Source: Moniliella sp. 'wahieum' (taxonomy: Eukaryota > Basidiomycota > Moniliellomycetes > Moniliellales > Moniliellaceae). Taken from it: 64,000 nt of DNA. The position numbers and the translations under genes are program-made. Shown here in pieces: positions 1 through 10,795 of this stretch; the stretch's first letter is position 1, and the number at the start of each line of letters is the position of its first letter. Location: assembly GCA_003971905.1 (NCBI GenBank), contig RSEE01000049.1:372001-436000 (forward strand), read 5' to 3'. The notes under the pieces were generated by a model. It saw only the letters and a program-made list of their open reading frames with translations. It was not told where the DNA came from and did no database searches.

Positions 1-365
1 CTTTGCTTTGCTTGCTTTGCTTTGCTTTGCTTTGCTTTGCTTTGCTTTGCTTTGCTTTGCTTGCTTTGCTTTGCTTTGCTTGCTTTGCTTTGCTTTGCTT
101 GCTTTGCTTTGCTTTGCTTGTTTGCTTTGCTTTGCTTTTGCTTTGCTTTGCTTTGCTTGCTTGCTTTGCTTTGCTTTGCTTTGCTTTGCTTTGCTTGCTT
201 TGCTTTGCTTTGCTTGCTTTGCTTGTTGCTTTGCTTGCTTTTGCTTTGCTTGCTTTGCTTGCTTTGCTTTGCTTTGCTTTGCTTTGCTTTGCTTTGCTTT
301 GCTTTGCTTTGCTTTGCTTTGCTTTGCTTTGCTTTGCTTGCTTTGCTTTGCTTTGCTTTGCTTTG
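1..365. repeat. CTTTG pentanucleotide microsatellite
   Basis: About 365 bases of CTTTG units, interrupted at irregular intervals by four-base CTTG units and a few other variants. The array begins at the window edge, so its true length is unknown. All frames stay open (Leu/Cys/Phe/Ala-rich translations) only because the repeat contains no stop codons; it is not coding. The four-base units could be real variants or undercalled T runs. Confidence 0.95.
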
Positions 366-1598
366 TTGGGAGTCGGCCGCGAATGGGGTAGGATTAGTAT
401 GGTGAGCAGAAGTAGAAGAAAGAGAAAGGAGAGGAACGCGCTCGCCCTGCTCCGGTCCTTGCGCACATAGTAGCCTATGGACGTGCTCGGCAAAAAAGGC
501 TGTCAGGCATCCCCCTCCCGGCCCCCAACGAGCTGACCGGGCAAGGGAACCTTTGTTTACTGTGCCCACTGGAAAGCACGCACGGTGAAGCAAGGTGCGG
601 TCGAACGTGCCGGTCGAAGCGAGGCGGGAAGGCGAGAAAGTGAGGGGGCGGGCGTGGGGAGGGGTAGCTGGCCTGATAAGCCATCGGCCATCGGCCATCG
701 ACCATCGCATTGCATCCACTGACATGAGCGCTAGTGAACATTTCACCTCCCTCGGCCTTTCGGCGTGCTGCCAGCTGTTGTTGGGTACGCTGGTGCGGCT
801 GTTACTAGTTACTAGTCCATACTGCTGTGCGTTTAAGCGCGCAGACACTGGGTGCTGCGGCAGGGTTTCATGCATAAAACGCACCCTCGGATCCCAAGCG
901 GATCATCGATCATCTCCATCATTGATTACGGATGCGACGGATCGATGACCCTGACATGGTCCAACGCCGCGCCCCCCAAGGAAGCGAGGGGGGAGTTAAA
1001 TCAACGCATAGCTCAAGCTTCAAGCGCGCCGATACTCGATACCCCCCCGCCCCAACAACAAAGGCGCCTCCCTGGATGCGTTTGAGGTTCTCCACACCGT
1101 CAGTACTGAATCTGAGTACGCACGCAGTACCCAGCACCGTCTGTGGCTTTGTTACATCCTGTAGCGGTGGCCGACGAGTGTGAAGCACATGAGCCCATCC
1201 TATCACACGGCCTCTGTTGTCTCCGTCGTGGGGGCCAAATAGGCCGAGTGTGGCCGAGGTCCCACGGGCGGCTATTAATAATGGCCCGGCACGGCGCCAG
1301 TGTGGCCTGCTGCTGTCCAGCTTCACGCGCACGCGTCACCCGTCACGCTTCACTGATCCTCTCGCCCAAGTGCCTTCCCACCCGCCATGCGCAAACTCGA
1401 CGATCACACATCACCCATTGCCATCCCCATCAGCGCTGGCTTGCACCGATCGCAGTGGACAACGTGGCTGGCTTCCCACTTCCCGCTTCCTGGTGCCCGC
1501 ACTGGGACATAAGTGTGGAAGCATTCAGATAGGCAGGTTTCTGCCGCCTTTCTTCCCCACCTCACCCGCAGGCCTCATCGACCTCATCCCCTCCCACC
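366..1598. other. Intergenic, promoter side of cytochrome b5
   Basis: No gene recognised. It holds a short tandem of GCCATCG-like units (680-710), a GTTACTAGTTACTAGT word (801-818) of a kind seen in other gaps of this window, and pyrimidine-rich sequence just before the CYB5 start, as is common for a fungal promoter/5' UTR. Open frames here have no recognisable domains and overlap one another on both strands. Confidence 0.6.
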
Positions 1599-2142
1599 AT
1601 GGCTACCAAGATCTCTGCCGCGACGCTCGCTGAGCACAACAAGGCGTCGGACTGCTGGATGGCCATCAACGGCAAGGTGTACAATGTGACGGACTTTGTC
1701 GATGAGCACCCAGGGGGAGACGAGGTCCTCCTTGCTGAGGCTGGCAAGGACGCTACTGAGGCATTTGACGATGTGGGCCACTCGGACGATGCACGGCAAT
1801 TGCTTGTTCCGATGCTGGTTGGCGACCTGGAGGGGTGGCGGTACGTTGGTCCTTGGTCCTTGGTTCTTGACCCTTTTTCCCTCCCTGAAAACGGATTTTC
1901 TAATTTCTCTTGTTTGTTGTGCAGCTGTCCGGTCCCACACCCGAGGTCAAGACGGCTTCCAAGCAGGGCGGATCGTACGTTCTCCTCCCCCCTCTACCCA
2001 GCTCTTCTCCCAGCGTCATACTAACCTGCTTGGCACCTGCCCCCCTTCCACGCCCAGGAGCTCGGTGCTGATGTTCATTCCCATCGGTATCATGGTTGCG
2101 TACTATGGCTACCAATACTACCTTGGTCAGCAGGCCAAGTAG
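1599..2142 (+). CDS. CYB5: Cytochrome b5, tail-anchored, three exons
   Basis: Small haem electron carrier of the ER membrane that supplies electrons to desaturases and P450s. Exon 1 (1599-1840) holds the cytochrome b5 fold with the haem motif HPGG at residues 37-40 and the second axial His at about residue 61 (VGHSDDAR). Exon 2 (about 1925-1974) encodes a short Pro/Lys linker and exon 3 (2058-2142) one hydrophobic helix (SVLMFIPIGIMVAYYGY) followed by a short polar tail, the expected C-terminal anchor. Intron 2 is GTACGT...CAG (1975-2057). Intron 1 is ambiguous: the canonical donor GTACGT at 1841 puts exon 2 one base out of frame, while the weaker donor GTTGGT at 1845 keeps frame. A one-base assembly error at the canonical site is equally possible. 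Family identity is secure; only this junction is uncertain. Confidence 0.93.
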
Positions 2143-2981
2143 ACGGATGTGCTGTGCACGTTCACGTTCTACTTGGCTGGTTTGCATGCATGTCCGCTTT
2201 TTCTGTTCCTCTGGCTTGTACACATTAGCCGCTTTCTCATATCCGGGCAGTTGGCTGATAGATAGTGTCTAGTGACAGTCGATAGGGCGAGCGAGCGACG
2301 ACAGAGGGGAGACGAGGAAGTCCTGTGGAGCATGTGCATGGCGCGTGAGGTCACCGAGGTCATCGAGATCACTAGCTACTCGCAAGGACACCGGTCCTGC
2401 TGCCATATCGGTCCGCCCAGGCGCGTTATCTTGGCTCGATAATCTTTCGAGAGCCGCTAACTGTAGCACAGCCATTGCGCTCTTACGCGCTACCTCTTCG
2501 GAAGATTTTAATTTTGGTCACGCGGTCCTCTGGCTTTCCCTCGGCCTAAACCCGTCTAGCAAGGGCAATGCCAATTGCTTTCCAATCCTAACTTGAATCA
2601 ACTTTTGAAGCATGAAGCTTGAAGGGAGCATGCATAAAGTCAGTAGTGCATGCGAACAAGGTCAGGCGGTCAGGAGGATGCGAAACGCTTCGGCTAGACC
2701 CGACCTCGCTCTTCTTCCTCCGGCGTTTTGGTTCTCCATTCACGACGCCCATAATATGATCCATCAATCCTTCACCATGCATCAGAAAAAGACGCAAAAG
2801 TTTTCTGCGTACACGGGGCGCAGTCACTACAGCAATTGCACTCTTCTCACTAGCTGCAGATACGAAGCTTATCAAGCCGGGACCCACGCGCCCGGAAATC
2901 CAAAGGAGGGGAAGCTGCGTGCCGTGTCAAAAAAGGAACGAGGCCGTCACATAACAAAAAACAACTAAAACAAAACAGAAC
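2143..2981. other. Intergenic, 3' of CYB5
   Basis: No gene recognised. The stretch contains GAAGCATGAAGCTTGAAGG at about 2607-2625, a member of the GCTTGAA word family found elsewhere in the window, and A-rich sequence towards the tRNA terminator. Confidence 0.5.
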
Positions 2982-2987
2982 AAAAAA
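2982..2987 (-). terminator. RNA polymerase III terminator of tRNA-Met
   Basis: Six T residues on the minus strand, three bases past the discriminator base of the tRNA-Met gene, matching the usual Pol III oligo-T stop. Confidence 0.8.
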
Positions 2988-2990
2988 GAG

Positions 2991-3073
2991 TAGCTACCGT
3001 CGGTCTTGATCCGACGACCTGGGTCACACGACAATTTATGAGCCCACCGCTCTTCCGCCTGAGCTAGGTAGCT
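2991..3073 (-). tRNA. tRNA-Met (CAT), with a short intron
   Basis: On the minus strand the acceptor arms AGCTACC and GGTAGCT pair perfectly and are followed by discriminator A. The D arm starts TAGCTCAGGCGG (A box) and the T arm reads GTCGG-ATCAAGA-CCGAC, which fits the B-box pattern GWTCRANNC. The anticodon loop CTCATAA gives CAT at 3038-3040. About 12 extra bases after position 37 are best explained as a pre-tRNA intron in the canonical place. The layout resembles elongator tRNA-Met of fungi. The 3' half of the anticodon stem (CCCA before GGTC) is one or two bases short of ideal pairing with GTGGG, probably a base-calling deletion. A T6 terminator follows. Confidence 0.88.
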
Positions 3074-4101
3074 GCTTACCTTATCTACCACCGCTGAACA
3101 TTTAATGTACGTTGAATATTGGATCCTCATCAGTATCTTGGTACACGTTCTTCTTTAAAGCCCAAACAACCATACCATGGCTCCTAACCACTGCGGTCTT
3201 CCTTCTTCCTTGTTCAATCACTCTTCATTGTTTTATTCTGGGCTGGTTGGTCTTGGAATCCAACGCTGCCTGTGGAATAGGTGATGTTCACGGTACGATG
3301 GACTATTAGGCCCTAGGTTTAGGTGAGCCTCGCAGGCCAACGCGCCTGCCATTCTACCCAGACCAGGCGCTGCATCGGCATCGACCGACGAACGTCGATG
3401 CACGTCGAACTGGAACGTTGACAGAACATAATGGTAGGATCAAAATCAACCCCGCGTGGAGGTGGAGGTATAGAGGTGGAAGTAGAGGTGGAGGTGGAGA
3501 GAAAAGAGAAAAGACTGGGTCTCTCCATCCTGGACAGGGATCGTCACGCTGTGATAGGCTATAGGAGGCTGTGGGAGCATGTGGCCAAAGCGGCCAACGG
3601 GGAGGGGAAGCGAAAAGAAGAGAGGAGAGAAGAGAAGAGAAGAAAGGCAGGAACCGCAACAGGAAGAAAGCAAGCGAAAACTATACATACGTGTGATGGG
3701 GGATAAAAAGGAATGTGAATGGCCTTGGGAGACGAAGGCATAGGATACGATGGGCAGGGGAGGGAAAGTGAGTTGTGGGAGGTAGGGGGGGAGGCAGCGG
3801 GGCAAAGGGGGGGTGGCAAAAGGAAAGCGTAAAGAAAGACATCAAGAATCGACGCTCCCGCGAAGGTATATATCAAACGGGGGAAGGGGAACGGGAGAGT
3901 CGGGAGGGAGGGGGGCGGGGGGGGATATTACGATGCTGGCACTCGCTTGGATACCCGGGTAAAGCGCCGGAGCAGACGCGAAAGGCCCTTGGGCGAGCTG
4001 GGTTCGGGCCGTGCGGAAATCGTGTGGATGTCGCAGCGGGCGCCGAGGTGGTACGCTTCCTGTCCTCTGCTGATGGGGCCGGGGCTGGCGCGGACGCAGG
4101 C
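3074..4101. other. Intergenic, purine-rich
   Basis: No gene recognised. On the plus strand there are long purine tracts: degenerate GGTGGA/AGAGGT tandem units around 3459-3505 and GAGAAGAG-type sequence around 3600-3660. Open frames on both strands here (poly-Pro/Ser or poly-Gly/Glu/Arg) are products of these tracts. The lower part (about 3900-4101) may still hold the C-terminus of the neighbouring minus-strand gene in another frame. Confidence 0.5.
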
Positions 4102-4140
4102 TCAGGAGCAGGAGCAGGAGCAGGAGGGAGCAGGAGCAGG
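4098..4140. repeat. CAGGAG hexamer microsatellite
   Basis: Consecutive CAGGAG/GAGCAG units at the 3' end of the minus-strand disordered-protein gene; on that strand they encode Ser-Cys or Pro-Ala repeats depending on frame. A length change here would alter the predicted C-terminus. Confidence 0.7.
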
Positions 4141-5994
4141 GTCAGCAGCAGGCGCAAGGGGGAGGGAGGAAGGCGTCTTGCGCAGCGTGTCCGACTCGGG
4201 TTGGACGATAAGGGTTTGAGTGTCTTCCGTAGGCAGCTTGGGTAGTACATTGGTCTCTGCCGCGGTGGCGGAGGTAGATGGGGACGGGAGGTCCGTAGCA
4301 GAGGACTGTTCCTCTTCCGCAGCCGTCTTGGATACGGCAGAAGGAAGCACACTGGGAACGGGGTGCGAACGCGGATCCGTACCTCGTTTCGTGGCTGTAT
4401 GCTGCTCGGTCTCTTGGCGCACAGGCTCGTTGAGCCCAGCCGACACGTCAGTCATGGGCGTCACAGCTCCCTCCAACTCCGACATGGCATGGGACGGCGT
4501 CTGGGACGAAACGGAAGATTGTTGCGATGGGACAGCGACAACGGGGACGACAGCCGGGGGATCCAGTGCGTTGCCAGGCCCAGCAACCTCGGTGGTGGAT
4601 GACGGGAGTTCGGGCTGGTCCGATGGGAGGGATAGCTCGGCTTGGTCAGTGGCCTTGCGCATTCCGAACAAGGAGCGTCGCTTGGCCTTGCTCAGCGAGA
4701 CGGTGGAACGGTTGATGAGCTGGTGCAGACCGCCACTGACGGGGGAAGAAGCAGAGGCCGACATGCTGGCAGGTGACAAGGCCAGCGTATCCTGCAAATT
4801 GCCCTGGCTGGCGGAGGGAGAGACGAGGCGGGATCCCGGTCGCGAGCCAGCGCGCGAGCCGGCTAAAGAAGTGGTGCGCGACTTGCTAAATGGGGTGGAC
4901 CATCCACTTCGTTTAGGCGGTACAGCCACGGCCGCTTCAGCCTCTGGATCATGCAACGTCATGCTCATCACGGCCCGACGAATTTGCCCCCGCTCGGTGG
5001 CGGATACTTGTTCCCGTCCCAACGGCGACGGTTGGCCCATCGACCTCGTCCGCGGCTTGCTCGGCACCGCACTTTCCCGCACCAGGGTAGACCATAGTCC
5101 ACGCCTTCGGGCAGGACCGGATCGAGCGGAAGACGACGCGTCCCAGTGAAGGGTACGGCCCTTCCCCCCAGACACTCATCAGTTCGGAACTTGCGTACGC
5201 CGATCGGGCAGGGGAAGAGCGCGTGGCGCGGGGCAGAGCCAGCGCTGCGATGCGACACTCCGTCGAGGCTGAGCGTGTCGGCGGCTTCGGGAACGGAAGT
5301 ACTGGGACGGGAAAAGACAGCTTGCGGAGGAGGTAGATCGGGTGAGAGCGGAGAGATGGCTCGGGACGAGCCAGGTCGACTGGGCACAGACAAAGGTACG
5401 TGCAAGCTGCCCTGGCTCGTGTGGGCGAGGGGGCGGTACTGCCTAACCTGCTGGGCGGGGCGGGCGCGTATGCGCCGACGGAAGCAGGAGCGTGCATCCG
5501 CTGCGCTTGCGCTGCCTCCCACGTCTGTTCAGCGGCTAACTCACTGGCCAGCAGGTCCAATTGCCGCGTATCTGCGAACCGTCGACGATGGGGAGTCGTC
5601 GTGCCGGGGTGGCCTGTTTCGGACGGATACTGGTCCGGTGGCAAGGGAAGACCATCGTCTTGCACGGGCATTGGCATCTCCTCGACAACAGGCCGATGGC
5701 CTGGGAGACTCTGTTGGCTTTCTCCTTGGTGCGCTCCGTCGACGCTGCGCCCGTCTTGGACCCAAACATGCCAGCGAGGAAACTGTGGCGTCGGCGGGGG
5801 GCGGCGGGTGTCCAGACGAGCCGTCGGTTGCGCCGGAGAGGGGGGGGCAAGGACTGGTACTGCTGGTACTGCTCGTGGCTGGTGGCATGGCAGCGAGCTT
5901 GTCGGCGTCACGGGGGGCGAGGGGAGCCCTGCGTCGGCTGGGACGCCGGTGCGGGGCTGGGGGAGGGGGAGGGGGCAGGGTTAGGGGCTAGCAT
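4102..5994 (-). CDS. Disordered Ser/Pro-rich protein, unknown function
   Basis: I do not recognise this gene. On the minus strand a probable start at 5994 (MLAPNPAPSPSPSPAP) leads through at least three frame changes into a long Ser/Pro/Thr-rich protein. Pieces that read like real protein include FLAGMFGSKTGAASTERTKE (about 5750), a possible short helix LDLLASELAAEQTWEAAQAQ (about 5500-5570), and a Ser/Arg stretch GSRAGSRPGSRLVSPSASQ (about 4800). The final 360 codons (5175-4102) are one open frame ending in a hexamer-encoded Ala/Pro/Ser-Cys tract. No fold, signal peptide or membrane segment is visible. The composition suggests a phosphorylated scaffold or regulatory protein, which is inference. 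The frame changes fit base-calling errors. Start and stop are both uncertain. Confidence 0.45.
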
Positions 5995-8900
5995 GGCGCT
6001 GTCAACCCGGGGGGTGGCCGCTTGAGCTTGAGCTGGGTTTGGCTTGGGCGTGGGCTTGGTCCGTACAGGGCGGAGTGAGGGCCAAGGCTTGAAGCTTAGA
6101 TGGCACGGCTGCGATCGATGGGCGATGGCGGGGGGAGAGGGTGGGGGGCGAAGGATGTGGGGCTGGGTTTTGAAGCGGCTAGCCTGGGAGGAGCGGACGC
6201 TGGGCAGACAGCAGTGATAGCCCCGAGGGCAGCAGGCGCTGCACGGGGCAGGTGGCGAAGGGGCGCAAAGGGATACGGGGGGGAGTGTGCCCGTGTGCCG
6301 GGGCCGTACTGAGTACACTGAGAACCGAGTATGGAGTACAGCCAGTACCCAGGACAGATCTGCGGGCGATCGCGTGTCTGTGCTGGGCGGTGCTGTGTGG
6401 TGCGGGAGCCCGCAGCGCAGCGCAGACCAAACCAAACGGCACGATGCGAAACGAAACGAAACGCAAAATGCGATGCGGGCGAGCTAACGAGAGAGCGCGA
6501 GGGCGGCCCAGCTGTCATGCCGGGCTGTGCGGCGCGGTGCTTTGCTGTGGCGGCGGCGGCGAGGAGGGGGGAGAGCGGGAGGAGGAGGGGCGGGCGATGA
6601 TCGATGATGGATGACCGATGATAATGACCACCCACTGTGTTCCTGCCGGCGGGCCACCCGCCATGCCGCATGCCCTCGCAGGCGCCCCCTTGAGGCGCCC
6701 GGTGGATGCTGCCTGCCCGCCGCACCAGGCCGCAGGAGCGGCTGGACGGCGCACGTTGAGACAGAGCCCAAGGCTGGAACGGCGCGACGCACAATGCGTG
6801 CCCCCGTGCCCCCCTGTCCCCCGCAGCACAGCAGCCGCTGCAGCGATCTGGCAGACTGCCTCCGTGCAGCTGCATTGGCCCGAGGCCCATGCCTGATTAA
6901 ATACAGCAGTTCAATCTTCGTATTCATCAAGCTTCGAGCATCAAGCGAGTATACCGCGGCTGCTGGCTGTCGCTGGCCTCGGCCACCATGCATTCATGCA
7001 TCATGCGTCATGCGTCATTACATCATGTCTCCGCCTCTCTGATGCAGAGCTATATCGCTACTGCGACCATGCTCCTTCCCCCACACGGCCCACCAGTGAC
7101 GGACAGGGGGAGCGACGCTTCGTCAAACTCGGTATCACCCAGTACCTAAGTAACGCCTCTATAGAACGCGTAACGTAATTAGTAACTGCAGTAATATAAA
7201 CGTTCCTCCGCATCCGCCATATCTCGCGCGTAATCGCAATCATCTGCATCCAATCAGGAAAACCATTAATCAAGTCTCTCTCCACATGCTTTTCAAGCAC
7301 CAGAGAGGGAGAGAAGAGGGGGGACAGGAGGGGACAGGTGTGCCAAAAGTAACTTCTGCCGCCGTGGATAATGCATGTAACCCCCGAGTCCCGATGATGT
7401 GTGGACCTGACAGAGGATGCTGCGGAACGAGAGATGCTGGATTCGATTGCGTGAATCAAACTGGGAAGCAACGCGCAGTGCACGGTGGGGCCTCAGAGTC
7501 AGCGCTCCACGCTACGAGGCCACAGCGCCCCTCAGCTGAGGGCTGAGGCTCAGCAGCGCGCCCAGTACGGTGGAGTGTTGTCGCTCCACAATGAAGACTT
7601 CTGACACCGTGGGCGTTTTTGCGTTCCGTCCTATCGAGAACCGGCTCTGATTCAAACACCTGTGGGGAGAGAAAGAGGGTACAAAAAAGAGGCATGCCAT
7701 CCACGACAGAGATAGCATCGGGATAATCGATAAGATCGATAAGACGCAGAGAGAGTAGCAACAAAAGCTATTACAATCTCCTGTATCTTCCCCGGGCCCT
7801 CCTATTCCAAAACCGACATCTGGCAACTAAACCAACACCCCCCCCCCCCCCACCCCCCCCCCCCCCCCCCCCCCCCCCCACATACACGCACACAGGCCTC
7901 CAACCGCGCCAAATGACAGCGTACTAGATCCGAGATATGGTATCGGATTATCCAAGAACAGCCCCAAGAGGCAAGAGGTCTGCTGAGGTGTGGCCAGTGC
8001 CGTTATGGCTCGAAGCGTTTCTCTTACATGTGACCTGTTACCAGAAGTGTGCCAAGGTTTTACCCTTGAAGATCTTGCCAGTCTCGACGTTCAATGTACA
8101 TTTTCACGGTCCACAGCACCGGAACTATGTGGTATTGATTCAGTTGTCGGATACTTCAGTACGTGGTAACGTTTAACTATAGTATAGAGACTAGTGACTA
8201 GGACTAGTGAACGTACGTTGAACTCAGTAGTTAGGAGTATATACTCAGTTACTAGTTACTATAGTTACTATCTACTACAAAATTGACTATGGTCCCCGGG
8301 TTACTCATTGACAGAGAGGGTATCCACAATCGATTCCCCCGTGTCGATCTAGGTGTTCAAGCTGAACGTTATGAACGTTGAGCATGACAATATCCCCACA
8401 GGGGATCACTCTGTGATCTGCTGTGACCATGTGACTGGTGCCCCGGCCTGGGCGCTGTTTCCCCATTTTCCCCACACGCAACAACTCGGAATATACCATT
8501 CTTTTTCTTTTTGAATCGGGTCTTGGCGCGATTGTGCACCGTGCCGGCTTCAGGTGTCGGGCTTCAATGATTAATGACCGTTGAACGTTGACCGGCCTGA
8601 GCCTGACCTCAGGCCTCATAACGGCCTTGTTCATGTGTCGGCGAACGACGGTGGATGTAGATTGAGGGCGCAAAGAACGGGGCCCCTCAAGCTCAGGGGG
8701 CACCAGGAGCGCAACTACGGTTGGTGCTGGGGTGGGACCTGGCCTGTCTGGGCCTGCTTTGGCCCACGCAAGTCAGCTGCCATGTGTTCCGCCCTGGCGG
8801 CGCGCAAGCATTCCGCTCGGCACGCCCGCTGCAACCGGCACGGCGCATTGGTTAGTGGCTGCGCTACGTAAGCGGAGCGGGCTGCAGGGGGCGGGCATGC

Positions 8901-9152
8901 AAGGTTGCACCCGCAAGCGACGGCGATCGCTCTGGCTTGACAGGCGTGGCACCGCGGGCGTGGTGCATGGTGCGTGGTGCATGACGCGTAACGCGTGACG
9001 ACGAGCGAGCAGCCAGGCCGGGCGCAGGCTGCCCCGTACCTGCCTGCACCTGCACCACCTGCACTTCCAGCATTAGAGCGCCTCCACCTCCTCCCGCTGC
9101 CATCGTAGCCCCGCAGGCCTCCTCCTCCTCCCTCTCCTTGGGCCACCCCACC
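5995..9152. other. 3.2 kb gap without a recognisable gene
   Basis: Both flanking genes point away, so this is a divergent intergenic region. It contains CATCATGC-type repeats (6988-7020), a C41 tract (7839-7879), a cluster of ACTAGT/AGTTACT words (8177-8278), TGAACGTTATGAACGTTGAG (8363-8382), TTGAACGTTGAC (8581-8592) and GCATGACGCGTAACGCGTGACG (about 8975-8998). Open frames are short, GC-rich and mutually overlapping; none shows a domain. I cannot exclude a short unknown gene or non-coding RNA. Confidence 0.5.
7839..7879. repeat. Poly-C tract, 41 bases
   Basis: A run of cytosines broken by one A at 7852; the minus strand is therefore G-rich and could form a G-quadruplex. The exact length is unlikely to be reliable in any assembly. 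Confidence 0.9.
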
Positions 9153-10624
9153 ATGCTCCCCGCTGCCCCAGGCTCCTTCCTGGTCATTGTCGGCGCTGCT
9201 ATCCTCGCCGTCGTCACCTGCAGCACCCCCATCATCAAGAAACTCAGCTTCCTCACCGTCGACTTGTCTGCCGTCCAGATCAGCGGCCACTCGCTCCAGG
9301 GCGAGGCCTCGTTTGGATGCCTGGGATACTGCGTCGCCTCCTACTGCTCTCCCGCCAAGTTGGGCTACACATTGACCTTAGCCACATCCTCTCCCAGCTC
9401 GGCGCTGGCTCCGATGCTGGCTCCGCTGGCGACAAGCTTTCGTCCGGCATCCTCAAGGGCTTAACCTACACCATGGTTCTCCACCCTATTGGCGCCGGCA
9501 TTGCGGCTGCTGCCGGTTTGTTTGGACTGCTTTCCATGTGTGATGGCTGTCTCTCCCCCTGCTCAGCGGAGTGTTGACTGGCATTGCCTCCACTGTTGCT
9601 GGCCTCGCATTTGCCTTTGACTTGGCCACCTTTCTCATCCTCAAGAGCCGCCTTAAGGATGTGGACAAATCTCTGAATCCCAAGCTAGGATCGGCCCTCT
9701 GGGTAACCCTGGCGGATGGATCGTGATTCTGCTGGGGTCCTGTGGACTGGGCGCCGGGTTGTGTCGGGCACGGCGGTACTATGCCGATCGGCATCGCCAA
9801 CGCGCCGACGATATCTCCGGTGGAGCCAACGCGACGCCCTATGGGCAGGGCATGCCTCTTGGCCGTGTTTCCTCCTCCCCTCCCGAGGTGGCAAGGGGCT
9901 GTGGCACAAGCGCGACGACGCGTCGTCGGACGAGGTGGTGATGGCCACCCCAAGTACCCTGACTTTTCCACAAGGGAAGACGAAGGTTTGCTCAAGTTGG
10001 ACCACGATGAATTTGCCACAACCGATAGCCTTGCTCATCTCAAACGCCTACCCCCAGGGCCGGTACCCGCTGGTCATGCGGTAGCACCAGCGGGAGGGTA
10101 TGGCGATCCGTACGCTACCCCCGCCGGACCTTATGCGCAGGCGTACACCTACCCGGCCACAGGGTATGCGCAGCACGACGCAGGGTATGAACCGCACGAC
10201 GCGGGGTACGCGACTGCAGGGTACGGGTACGCCCAGCCCACAGCTGGGTATGGGGATGGGACAGGTTCGCCCAGCCCTATGTCCCGACACAGGAACCTGC
10301 GTACGAGTTCCAAGCCTACCCGGACCCGAGTGGTGTCGCCACACGCACGGTATGGCCGCGCCTGTCCCTGCTTCCACCGTTGCTATGGAACCAGCCAACG
10401 TGTACTCCTCGTCCTACTACGGCGCGCCACTGCCTCGACGTCGGCGCCTCCTGTACCCTCCATTCCTACTGACCATACCTGGGGAGAAGCCTATGCCCAC
10501 CCCAGCCACGACGCCGTTCGCTCCGATGCACTCCCCTCCACCCTCCCACCGAGTACGATGCAAGGTACTTCCCGTCCCATTAGCTCCCTACTTGATCAGG
10601 GCGCTCGTGTTGTCTCGAACTTGA
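9153..10624 (+). CDS. SUR7/PalI (Rim9)-family membrane protein
   Basis: Four-helix plasma-membrane protein of the fungal SUR7/PalI family; PalI/Rim9 assists ambient-pH signalling with PalH/Rim21. The start at 9153 opens with a hydrophobic helix (FLVIVGAAILAVVTC), then an extracellular loop with the family Cys motif FGCLGYC at about 9310. After a frame change near 9370 the protein continues as LSHILSQLGAGSD, helix 2 (TYTMVLHPIGAGIAAAAGLF), helix 3 (GIASTVAGLAFAFDLATFLI) and helix 4 (about 9700-9760). The cytosolic tail (about 9950-10600) is rich in Tyr, Gly and Pro with GY/GYA repeats such as HDAGYEPHDAGYATAGY, typical of the long PalI tail. At least three single-base shifts interrupt the frame. 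The exact stop is unclear; 10624 is one candidate, and the gene converges on a minus-strand gene ending near 10796. PalI rather than Sur7 is favoured by the long tail. Confidence 0.75.
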
Positions 10625-10795
10625 GTCCGAATGCGGCTCCCTCGGGCTTGCTCCCATATATCCAGCTGCGTCCCCCCCCCCTCCTACCCTCCTGCCCCCT
10701 GCCCTCCCTCCGCGCATTGTCCCCGCCGTTCTGTATTCAGGTGTGCCCCTGCTTGTATTTCTGGTGCGAGGGAAAACTTGTAACGAACTTTTGTT

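Noticed and set aside
1-365. Telomere repeat
   Set aside because: CTTTG does not match the TTAGGG or related G-rich telomere units of fungi.
3-470. Several Leu/Cys/Phe/Ala-rich open frames at the left edge
   Set aside because: They are translations of the CTTTG microsatellite and contain no information beyond the repeat.
4220-5149. Plus-strand open frame of 309 codons
   Set aside because: It lies antisense to the disordered minus-strand protein gene and shows no domain; its Ser/Gly/Thr bias mirrors the other strand.
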